Below are positions 56,721 through 64,000 of a DNA stretch of 64,000 nt, one piece after another. The notes below the pieces were generated by a model. The model was not told where the DNA came from. It ran no database searches and saw only the letters and a program-made list of their open reading frames with translations. Numbering within the stretch: the first letter of the stretch is position 1; every line of letters starts with the position of its first letter. Both the position numbers and the translations under genes were made by a program. The DNA is from Pseudoalteromonas sp. Scap06 (lineage in GTDB: Bacteria > Pseudomonadota > Gammaproteobacteria > Enterobacterales > Alteromonadaceae), in contig NZ_CP041330.1 of NCBI RefSeq assembly GCF_013394165.1, forward strand, positions 620,001 through 684,000. The letters run 5' to 3'.

Positions 56721-57626
56721 GTGCCTAAAAGAACTAACGAATATCAAAAGCTTGTACTTGCTATCAATAAGCACTTAGCATCATCTAATGCAATTGTTAC
56801 AGAGTCAAAAATGTTGTACGACCCTGTTTCCGAGCAAGACCGAGAAATAGACATATTAATTGAAGATAACTCAGGCCCTTATAAACTTACAATAGGTATA
56901 GAGTGCACGGCTAAATCACGCCCAATTGGTGTGTCAGTAATTGAACAGTTAATTACTAAACATAAAAACGTCGGCATCCAAAAAATAGTAATTGTTTCAA
57001 AATCAGGATTTACTGTATCTGCACAAAAATTTGCAGAAAAAATGCAAATTGACGCTATATCTTTTGGTCAAGCATTAAGCCAGTCATGGCCATCATTCTT
57101 AAATAAAGCTAGAGATGTGAGGTTAATACTAAATTCAACAACAATTGACGACATAGACTTCAATGTAACCTTTATGGAAGATGCTGAAAAAGTTGAATAT
57201 TCGCTAGAAAGCACAGTTTTAACTGATACAAATGAGAGATTGTTAATTTCAGATTTTGTTTATCATTTGATTTCATCATCTTCAACTCACAATATTAAAG
57301 AAAGCAACGTAGTTGATGTTGAAGTGATATATGGTGGCTCTAAACATCATGGTGAATGGACATTTAAGCATGAAATAATAATTACCGATAAGAACGGAGT
57401 AAAAGCTAAATGCACTAAGATGTCAGCCAACTATACTATTGTGTGTTCTTCATCACCAGAGCAACTTAGCTATGAAGATTTTAAGAATAAACCTGTAATA
57501 TACGGCTCAAGTGATAACTTAGGAGCTAATAAAGATACTAATATAACAGTTACAGCAACAGGTAATAATGAAGGGGTTTCTATGGCTTTTAATATCAGTT
57601 CTCGTTCAGGATTAAACTTAAGGTAG
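56721..57626 (+). CDS. Mrr-like restriction endonuclease-fold protein
   Basis: The 301-residue protein begins at GTG 56721, with AGGAG 12 bases upstream. The N-terminal 140 residues fit the PD-(D/E)xK/Mrr fold: Asp44 in REIDILI, Glu61 in GIECTAK and the family block IVIVSKSGFT with FAEKM. In the ExK strand the Lys position reads Thr63, with Lys65 two residues later, so catalysis is uncertain. The C-terminal half (about 150-301) is beta-rich and unrecognised. It lies 14 bases before the helicase gene and is likely its partner. Confidence 0.65.
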   Translation: MPKRTNEYQKLVLAINKHLASSNAIVTESKMLYDPVSEQDREIDILIEDNSGPYKLTIGIECTAKSRPIGVSVIEQLITKHKNVGIQKIVIVSKSGFTVSAQKFAEKMQIDAISFGQALSQSWPSFLNKARDVRLILNSTTIDDIDFNVTFMEDAEKVEYSLESTVLTDTNERLLISDFVYHLISSSSTHNIKESNVVDVEVIYGGSKHHGEWTFKHEIIITDKNGVKAKCTKMSANYTIVCSSSPEQLSYEDFKNKPVIYGSSDNLGANKDTNITVTATGNNEGVSMAFNISSRSGLNLR

Positions 57627-57640
57627 TATTTTAACTAATC

Positions 57641-60397
57641 ATGGATGAAAGCAAATTTTTAATATTAGTATTCCAATCGAACAGCTGGCTGGATAAAACA
57701 AAAGAAATTTCCTCAATTGTTGAAAATAGAAATAAATACGAGGTTTACTTTGGCAAAAGCGATAAGGTGTACGCTTATAATAAAGATAAAGTGCAATATT
57801 TTGAGCAACCTAAAACAATAGAACTAAATAAAAACCTCGTCCGTATTAAGAGTCGAGGTACCCATAAGTGGAATTTTGCGCTGTCTTTTGGAATTTACGT
57901 ATGTTTATTTAATGACAAAGAGAAAAGAATAGAACTAACTAAAAACATCGAATTAGTCCCTAATATTGCAGAATATGAAGATACAAAAAAATTAATTGAT
58001 TACTACAACTTTTTAGCTAAATCACTTGAAAATAAAACATCACATTTAAATTTATATTACGATAAAAAACTAAGTGCCATCCAACCTGAATGTGTCATTA
58101 GTAACTTTGTTACGCTAGCGCCAGCAAAGCATGAAAAAATAACAACCTATCCTATATTTCCTTTCGGTATAAATCCTTCACAACAAAGAGCAGTTATTAA
58201 TGCCTTGGAAAGTCAAATTAGCCTGATACAGGGTCCTCCCGGCACAGGCAAAACGCAAACTATTCTCAACATAATTACCAACATAATCATACAAGGAAAA
58301 AACGTTGCTGTGGTAGCAGGTAACAATTCCGCAATTGATAATGTTTTTGAGAAATTAGAGAAAGAGCAAATAAGCTTTATCGCTGCAAGGCTAGGTAATA
58401 AGGATTCACAAAAGCAATTTTTTAGTGTTAAAGGAGATCTACCTGAATTTAAAGGTTGGTCAATGGACAGCAACACTGTTTATCACCTTAGAAATCAATT
58501 AAACCAAATAAGTAGTCAAACAACTCAGTTACTAGAAGCTAACAATGCATTGGCAGTTCTTAAAGAAACTCTAGTGCGACTAGATATAGAAAAGCAATAT
58601 TTCGATAAACATTTTGATATTAGGCCTTTAAACATCAAACGTTTTTCATTTATGACTAAATGGAATACCCCTAACCTTTTAAGTTTTTTAGCTGATTTTA
58701 AGTACCACTCTCAATTTGAAAAATTAAGCTGGTTAACAAAATTTAAATGGTTATATAGATATAAAATCTACAAATTTGCTGATTTAAGACTATTAAACGA
58801 AAATATATTTAAAAGCATCATTAGCGAATATTATCAACGTAAAACAATTGAATTAAATCAAGAAATAAATAGCTTAGAGCAGCTTCTTATTCAAGAGGAT
58901 TTTGAAAGCCTTGTACAAAGACAAACACAGCTATCTAACACCCTTTTTAAATCGTTCATAGCACAAAAATACCAGTCAATTAAAGATAGTGATTTAGACG
59001 AAAAGTCTTATAAAAGAAGCCAAGAAGCATTCGAAGAGTTTGTTAATCGATACCCTGTAGTGCTTAGCACTACTGATTCAATTATTAACAACAAAAGTGA
59101 AGCCGAGCTATTTGATTATTTAATTGTTGACGAAGCATCGCAGGTAGATTTATTAACGGGCTTTCTATCGATGTCATGTGCCAAAAACATTGTCGTCGTT
59201 GGTGATTTAAAACAGCTTCCACACATACCTGACGGTTCATTAAGCAGCTCTATAGACCAACAATATAATATAATGAATGGTTATAGTTACTTTCACGAAA
59301 GCCTATTATCTTCACTAGATAAACTGTTTCCTTTAGTACCTAAAACACTTTTAAAAGAACATTATCGTTGCCACCCTAGAATTATCGACTTTTGTAATCA
59401 AAAATATTACGACGGTCAGTTAATCACAATGACATCTTCTTCAACTGACCCTTTCAAAGTCATCAAAACGGAAAAAGGTAACCATGCGAGAAAGCCACCT
59501 TCCGGTAGTGGTTTTATTAATATTAGAGAGTTAGATGTTATCAATAATGAAATTTTAAGTGATGAATTAAAATTATCAGAGGTTGATGAAATAGGTTTTA
59601 TTTCTCCATATAGAGCGCAGGCTGATCAAGCTTCATTACGTTTTTCAGTAAAAGATATAGCAGCCGATACGGTTCATAAATTTCAAGGTAGAGAGAAAGA
59701 AAGCATAATATTTAGTGCAACAGCAAACAGATTAACCGCATATATGGATAAGCCAAATCTTCTAAATGTAGCTGTTTCTAGAGCTAAAAAGCGATTTACT
59801 TTAGTTACGTCTCAAAACGTACTAAAAAAGCAAGGTTCTAACATAGGTGACTTACTGCGACATATAGAGTATCAATCACTGTCACCTTGCATTTTTGAAA
59901 GTAAAACTATATCAATTTTCGACTGTTTATATAAAGAATATTCATATGCTTTAACTTCATTTATGAAAAAAGTAAAAAGATCCTCTGATTATTTATCTGA
60001 AGATCTAATGTCTACTCTGTTAGATGATATTTTAAAGCAAAAATTTTATAGCTCTTTTTCATATCGGAGAAATTACACTTTAAGCTTATTAATTAATGAT
60101 TCTTCAGTACTCAACACAGAAGAAAAAATTTTTGCTAGCCACCCAAATACTCATATTGATTTTTTATTGTTTAATAAGCTCGATATGCTACCAATTTTGG
60201 CGATAGAAGTAGACGGGTATGAATTTCATGAGCTTAATGAGAAACAGAAAATTAGAGATAACCACAAAAACAATATTTTAGCTAAGATATCACTCCCATT
60301 ATTACGGTTATCTACCACTGAAAGTGGTGAGGGGGATCGAATCGAATCGGCACTAAATAGTGTGATTGAATTACCTGTAGATGAAGCTGAATATTAA
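57641..60397 (+). CDS. SF1 helicase (UPF1-like) with C-terminal DUF2726-type nuclease domain
   Basis: The 918-residue protein has an N-terminal region of about 180 residues without match. The SF1 motor follows: Walker A GPPGTGKT at 198, VDEASQVD at 496, GDLKQLP at 521, YRCHPR at 575, TVHKFQGRE at 677 and NVAVSRAKKRF at 709. A PD-(D/E)xK-like end has IDFLL at 839 and EVDGYEFH at 856, with RDNHKNNIL and LLRLS after it. It should unwind or translocate on nucleic acid and cut it. The DNA is AT-rich. Known helicase-nuclease defence proteins (Hhe, Mokosh) are similar in concept. Confidence 0.85.
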   Translation: MDESKFLILVFQSNSWLDKTKEISSIVENRNKYEVYFGKSDKVYAYNKDKVQYFEQPKTIELNKNLVRIKSRGTHKWNFALSFGIYVCLFNDKEKRIELTKNIELVPNIAEYEDTKKLIDYYNFLAKSLENKTSHLNLYYDKKLSAIQPECVISNFVTLAPAKHEKITTYPIFPFGINPSQQRAVINALESQISLIQGPPGTGKTQTILNIITNIIIQGKNVAVVAGNNSAIDNVFEKLEKEQISFIAARLGNKDSQKQFFSVKGDLPEFKGWSMDSNTVYHLRNQLNQISSQTTQLLEANNALAVLKETLVRLDIEKQYFDKHFDIRPLNIKRFSFMTKWNTPNLLSFLADFKYHSQFEKLSWLTKFKWLYRYKIYKFADLRLLNENIFKSIISEYYQRKTIELNQEINSLEQLLIQEDFESLVQRQTQLSNTLFKSFIAQKYQSIKDSDLDEKSYKRSQEAFEEFVNRYPVVLSTTDSIINNKSEAELFDYLIVDEASQVDLLTGFLSMSCAKNIVVVGDLKQLPHIPDGSLSSSIDQQYNIMNGYSYFHESLLSSLDKLFPLVPKTLLKEHYRCHPRIIDFCNQKYYDGQLITMTSSSTDPFKVIKTEKGNHARKPPSGSGFINIRELDVINNEILSDELKLSEVDEIGFISPYRAQADQASLRFSVKDIAADTVHKFQGREKESIIFSATANRLTAYMDKPNLLNVAVSRAKKRFTLVTSQNVLKKQGSNIGDLLRHIEYQSLSPCIFESKTISIFDCLYKEYSYALTSFMKKVKRSSDYLSEDLMSTLLDDILKQKFYSSFSYRRNYTLSLLINDSSVLNTEEKIFASHPNTHIDFLLFNKLDMLPILAIEVDGYEFHELNEKQKIRDNHKNNILAKISLPLLRLSTTESGEGDRIESALNSVIELPVDEAEY

Positions 60398-60706
60398 TTT
60401 GAGATATACATTTTTATAAGAATAAATTCTAAATGTTCAACTAGGGTAAAAATTGAATAATAATCGATGCTTTGATCAACAGATTGATGATTCTAAAACA
60501 CTAAAAATGCACCGGCTTATTTTCATGTATGACTTTTTAATACTTCAAACCAGAATGCTGAAAAGAAAGTAGGAAAAATCACAATTAAATCAATGTATTA
60601 TTGCAATTCCCCAGTTAAAAATAGTTAGGGTTATTTCTGCCTCCCTCTTTATTTAACATGTAGTTATAGCGCTTAGGTAGTGACTGTCGCTATCTATCGT
60701 AGGTAT
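60398..60706. other. non-coding sequence after the helicase gene
   Basis: I see no credible gene, terminator or integrase remnant here. It is AT-rich and joins the accessory cassette to the tRNA-Thr fragment. Confidence 0.4.
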
Positions 60707-60745
60707 CTTGTAATCAGTAGGTCAACCGTTCCACTCGGTTAGTCG
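60707..60745 (+). pseudogene. tRNA-Thr 3'-half fragment, att-like
   Basis: This 39-nt run matches the tRNA-Thr gene from the anticodon loop to the acceptor end with one mismatch (T-loop TTCGA reads TTCCA). The acceptor end GCACCA is replaced. It cannot form a tRNA. It is a direct repeat of the same part of the tRNA-Thr at 55007-55082. Confidence 0.85.
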
Positions 60746-60758
60746 AAAGAATGTATAC

Positions 60759-60786
60759 AAAGCCTCGCATATGCGAGGCTTTTTTG
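60759..60786 (+). terminator. terminator after the tRNA fragment
   Basis: A perfect palindrome AGCCTCGCAT/ATGCGAGGCT is flanked by AA and T's. It is similar in form to the terminators of the intact tRNA array. Confidence 0.75.
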
Positions 60787-61103
60787 TTTCTGTCCTAAGT
60801 TCGGCGCAGCATTAAACCGCGTTCCATATGCAAAATATATTTATAATTTTATTCCGCTTTAGCTGGTGTAATGCCAATAGCAAACTCTGCCGTATTTTCT
60901 ATATCAACTTTTTAAGAGTTAAAATTAATTCTCTGATTAAAAGTTAGCTTGCTCATTTGTTTTTGATAGTTGTATTAACACTTAGCGCATTGAGTGAACT
61001 TACAATTTCACCGCAAGCTATGTAATGTTATGTAAAGTCAATTGAGCAAAGTTTGCTAAAGTGATTGAATAACATTCATAAATAGCATTGATCAGGTTTA
61101 AAC
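60787..61103. other. 317-bp region upstream of the efflux operon
   Basis: No convincing gene is seen. A minus-strand frame from about 60913 to 60853 reads KVDIENTAEFAIGI, like the tail of a lost gene, with a stop just before it. The promoter of the efflux operon should lie near 61000-61080. Confidence 0.4.
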
Positions 61104-62519
61104 ATGATGTGGCAATATAAGCCATCTTTATTAGCAATAAGCATTATAGTGTTGAGCGGTTGTGCGAGTAACTTAAACCAATCGCAGCGCGAACAAACTC
61201 CAAATAATTTACCACAGCAGTGGCAACAACAAGCATCAAGTTCTGTATTAAAAGTGGATGATGAATGGTTAACTCAACTACACACGCCATTACTTAACAA
61301 ATACGTAGAACAAGCGCTTAAAAACAACCAACAACTATTACAAACCAGCTATGATGTCGCTATTACTAAACAGCAACTAATAGTAACCGGATCAGCTCTT
61401 TGGCCTAGTTTAGATTTATCTTCGCGTACTAGCCGAAGCAAAAATAACCGGCCTGTTAGCTATAATAATGCCAGCTCGGTAAGCTTAAACTTAAATTACG
61501 AAGTTGACTTATGGGGTAAGCTGTCAGATTCAAAACGAGAAGCTAACCTTTCTTATTTAGCGCAAAAAGCGCGTTTTGAACAAGCTAAACAACAACTTGT
61601 TTCAGATGTTGTTCAAGGTTGGTTTGATGTTGTGTCTGCGCAGCAGCTGCTTGATTTATATAAGCGCCGTGAAGAAAATGCTAAGCAAAACCTCGATATA
61701 ATTGAGTCGGGTTATCGCCAAGGTATTAACGAAGCGCTTGATGTTTATTTAGCCCGCAATGAGCTTAATAACGAACGCTCACGCATTGCCACTCAAATAG
61801 CGAGTTTATCAAGTGCAGCGCGAGTGCTTGAGCGCTTACTAGGTGAGTACCCAAAAGGAGCTATTGCAGCAAGCACTGACTTACCGGTTGTTGATACCGA
61901 AATTCCAGTTGGTATTCCTTCAGAGCTCATTACCCGAAAGCCCGCATTACTTGCCAGTTGGTATGAGTTATTAGCTACCGATGCGTCATTGGCTTATGCG
62001 CATAAACAGCGCTTTCCTAGTTTAAATTTAACTGCAAGCTTAAGTGATAGTACAGATAGGCTGAGTGATTTGTTTTCTCCTTCAAGCCTCGCATGGTCTT
62101 TACTCGGAAGTATTTCGGCACCTATTTTTGAGGGAGGACGTTTACAAGCCAATGAAGAAATTGCACGCCTGAATGCGCAAAAGCAAGAACAGCAATATTT
62201 ACAAACCTTGTACGATGCATTTGCTGATGTAGAAAATGCGATATCGCAGCAGCAGTCTTTAAAAGCGCAGTACACCAGCACCCTCGAAGCACAAAAAAAT
62301 GCACTTGCGGCCGAGCAGTTATCGTTTGAGCAATATCAAAGTGGCTTAGTAACTTATACCACGGTACTTGATGCACAAGGTCGCTCATTCGATGCGCAAA
62401 GTTCATTAATACAAATTAAAAACCAATTAATCGCAAATAGAATTAACCTACATGTTGCCCTCGGTGGTGATTTTGAAAAACCGTCAAGCGACTTAAAGAG
62501 CAATAACGATGAACACTAA
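61104..62519 (+). CDS. outer-membrane efflux lipoprotein (TolC/NodT family)
   Basis: The 471-residue protein has a lipoprotein signal with lipobox LSGC (Cys about residue 20) and the duplicated helical-barrel repeats of the OprM/NodT type. The hallmark segments are LNYEVDLWGKLSDSKREA and GGRLQANEEIARLNAQKQ. It forms the outer-membrane channel of a tripartite pump. Its 3' end overlaps the next gene by 11 bases, so the two are coupled. Confidence 0.9.
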   Translation: MMWQYKPSLLAISIIVLSGCASNLNQSQREQTPNNLPQQWQQQASSSVLKVDDEWLTQLHTPLLNKYVEQALKNNQQLLQTSYDVAITKQQLIVTGSALWPSLDLSSRTSRSKNNRPVSYNNASSVSLNLNYEVDLWGKLSDSKREANLSYLAQKARFEQAKQQLVSDVVQGWFDVVSAQQLLDLYKRREENAKQNLDIIESGYRQGINEALDVYLARNELNNERSRIATQIASLSSAARVLERLLGEYPKGAIAASTDLPVVDTEIPVGIPSELITRKPALLASWYELLATDASLAYAHKQRFPSLNLTASLSDSTDRLSDLFSPSSLAWSLLGSISAPIFEGGRLQANEEIARLNAQKQEQQYLQTLYDAFADVENAISQQQSLKAQYTSTLEAQKNALAAEQLSFEQYQSGLVTYTTVLDAQGRSFDAQSSLIQIKNQLIANRINLHVALGGDFEKPSSDLKSNNDEH

Positions 62520-63804
62520 AACAGCTAAAATTATTATTCCAGCCGCGGTTGTTGTTACCGCTCTTTTAATTGTATTTTTTATTAAGAGTAATCCGCCAGA
62601 GGCGAGACGCTTTAGTTCAGCACCAAAAGCAGCAATTAGTGTATCTGTACTTGAGCTTGTGCCTCAAACTTATCAAGTAATGATAGACAGCTACGGTACA
62701 GTAAAACCTCGAACACAAAGCTTACTTGTTGCTCAAGCATCTGGGCAAATAATTGAAGTGAGCGATGAGTTTAGAGAAGGTGGCTTTTTTGAAAAAAGCG
62801 ACGTGTTATTAAAGCTAGATGATAGAGATCATCAGGCAGAGGTTAAATCTGCACAAGCTAACTTGCTCACAGCAGAGCAAAGCTTATTAGAAGAAAAGGC
62901 CCGCGGGCAACAAGCACTGACTGATTGGAAGCGCCTTGGTGGTTCAAGCCAAGCTAGCAGCTTGGTATTACGTGAGCCGCAATTAGCAGCTGCGCAAGCA
63001 CAAGTGCTATCGGCTCAAGCTGCTCTTGAAAAAGCAGAGCTTGATTTAGAGCGTACAAAGGTTACCGCACCTTATGCTGGGCGCATACTGAGTCGTAGTG
63101 TCGATTTAGGTCAAGTAGTGAGTAACAATACCCAACTTGCCACTATTTACGCTATTGATAGTGTTGAAATTCGCTTACCAATAAAAAATAAAGACCTTTC
63201 GTTTGTTAACCTGCCAGAGCAATACCGTGATGGTGCTAAAAACCAAGCGGGTTCGTTAGTTAAATTTAGTTCTGATTTAGTGGGGGAGCAAACATGGCAA
63301 GGCCAATTGGCACGCACCGAGGGCGCTATTGACCAAAACGCGCAGCAACTTTACGTGGTAGCAAAAATAGACGACCCATATAAATCAACCGCCAGTAATC
63401 AGTATCCAATTAAAATAGGGCAATACATTAAGGCGCAAATAGCGGGTAAAACGGTGCAAAATGCGTTGATCATTCCTAACAGCACAATTTATCAAGGTAC
63501 TTATGTTTATGTGGTTGAAGGTGATGTATTAAAGCGTAAAGACGTTACTTTTGCATGGCAAAACGCAAACCAAGCAATGATCAAGACAGGATTAAAAGCA
63601 AACGACAAGTTGGTTATCACGCCACTTGGTCAAGTGAGTTCGGGCACTAAAGTGAGTATTTTAGATGAAGAGCCAAAGGAAAAAAAATCTAAAGGTATGC
63701 GCCCGTCGCGAGAGCAACTTGAGCAAAAAGCAAAAGAGCTTGGTATTAGTGTTGAAGAGTTAATAAAAAAACGTCGCGCAGCCAAGCAAGGAGATAAAGT
63801 ATGA
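62509..63804 (+). CDS. RND efflux membrane fusion protein
   Basis: The 431-residue adaptor has an N-terminal membrane anchor (about 8-26), not a lipobox. It then has lipoyl, alpha-hairpin (about 110-190) and beta-barrel parts with KVTAPYAGRILSRSVDLGQVV. A charged Lys-rich tail (EEPKEKKSKGMRPS) ends it. It links the channel encoded upstream to the permease encoded downstream. Its TGA overlaps the next ATG (ATGA). Confidence 0.92.
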   Translation: MNTKTAKIIIPAAVVVTALLIVFFIKSNPPEARRFSSAPKAAISVSVLELVPQTYQVMIDSYGTVKPRTQSLLVAQASGQIIEVSDEFREGGFFEKSDVLLKLDDRDHQAEVKSAQANLLTAEQSLLEEKARGQQALTDWKRLGGSSQASSLVLREPQLAAAQAQVLSAQAALEKAELDLERTKVTAPYAGRILSRSVDLGQVVSNNTQLATIYAIDSVEIRLPIKNKDLSFVNLPEQYRDGAKNQAGSLVKFSSDLVGEQTWQGQLARTEGAIDQNAQQLYVVAKIDDPYKSTASNQYPIKIGQYIKAQIAGKTVQNALIIPNSTIYQGTYVYVVEGDVLKRKDVTFAWQNANQAMIKTGLKANDKLVITPLGQVSSGTKVSILDEEPKEKKSKGMRPSREQLEQKAKELGISVEELIKKRRAAKQGDKV

Positions 63805-64000
63805 TTGCTTGGTTTACTAAAAACCATGTTGCTGCCAATTTATTGTTAGTAACTTTGTTGTTGTCGGGACTATTTAGTTTATCGAGTAAAATACCACTTG
63901 AGGTGTTTCCGTCCTTTGAAACCGATATGATAAGCGTTGGTGTTAGCCTGCGTGGTGCAACCCCTGAAGATGTAGAGCAGGGCGTAACAATTCGTATAGA
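63801..64000 (+). CDS. RND efflux permease, N-terminal part (cut by window end)
   Basis: ATG 63801 opens MIAWFTKNHVAANLLLV, the first membrane helix of an AcrB-type permease, followed by IPLEVFPSFETDMISV and GATPEDVEQGV. Only about 66 residues are inside the window. It completes a tripartite operon. Confidence 0.9.
   Translation, partial: MIAWFTKNHVAANLLLVTLLLSGLFSLSSKIPLEVFPSFETDMISVGVSLRGATPEDVEQGVTIRI

Noticed and set aside
57641..60397. Type I restriction HsdR or RecBCD-like subunit
   Set aside because: The motor motifs (GPPGTGKT, YRCHPR, TVHKFQGRE) are those of UPF1-like SF1 helicases, and no HsdM/HsdS or RecB/RecD domains are present.
60398..60706. Integrase gene next to the att-like repeat
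   Set aside because: No tyrosine or serine recombinase frame exists between the helicase gene and the tRNA fragment or elsewhere in the accessory segment.

Overview
The window is chromosomal DNA of a marine gammaproteobacterium, most likely Pseudoalteromonas or a close relative. The support is AT-rich coding sequence, a full ArcA/ArcB pair, the gene order recX-alaS-lysC-csrA, a Na+-pumping oxaloacetate decarboxylase (oadGAB), a kynureninase cluster, and many sensor and cyclic-di-GMP proteins. No organism name can be proved from the sequence alone.

Layout. 1-7.4 kb: topoisomerase IB, a glycine-rich stress protein, ACP phosphodiesterase and a two-gene RND efflux pump. 7.4-18.6 kb: a hybrid histidine kinase, a PAS-GGDEF diguanylate cyclase, a secreted amidohydrolase, a secreted formamidase-like hydrolase with kynureninase, and a very long chemoreceptor with a chain of HAMP-like repeats. 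18.8-25.6 kb: an exported peptidase-C15-like protein whose catalytic Cys is replaced by Ser, DUF3087, a low-molecular-weight phosphatase, a TonB/TPR protein, GTP cyclohydrolase II followed by a MITE-like element, a membrane protein and recX. 25.6-35.8 kb: alaS, lysC, csrA, small stress-type membrane and lipoprotein genes, oadGAB and an aldo/keto reductase. 35.9-51.2 kb: housekeeping genes (M23 endopeptidase, tyrS, mtnN with a CbiB-like gene, folE2, arcB/arcA, a histidine kinase, rsmC, trmB, mutY, yggX). 51.3-54.0 kb: a BarA-type tripartite kinase.

54.2-55.1 kb is a tRNA array, three alternating copies of tRNA-Phe(GAA) and tRNA-Thr(TGT), behind a strong promoter and a decayed tRNA remnant. It is followed by about 5.7 kb of accessory DNA: an IS3-family element with a broken orfA, then a compact AT-rich trio of genes. 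The trio encodes a small coiled-coil membrane protein, an Mrr-like PD-(D/E)xK protein and an SF1/UPF1-like helicase fused to a C-terminal DUF2726-type nuclease. The segment ends at a mutated 39-nt copy of the tRNA-Thr 3' half. I read this as a small island or hotspot cargo beside tRNA genes and the best candidate for an undescribed, probably anti-phage or anti-plasmid, system. The window closes with a second efflux operon (TolC-like lipoprotein, membrane fusion protein, start of an RND permease).

Functional themes are envelope efflux, redox and carbon control (ArcAB, oad), heavy signal transduction, translation housekeeping, and one accessory locus tied to tRNA genes. Two short genes were found by reading intergenic DNA (DUF1328 at 30609-30782, and a two-helix protein at 35623-35799). 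Several start codons were moved downstream on ribosome-binding-site and family evidence.
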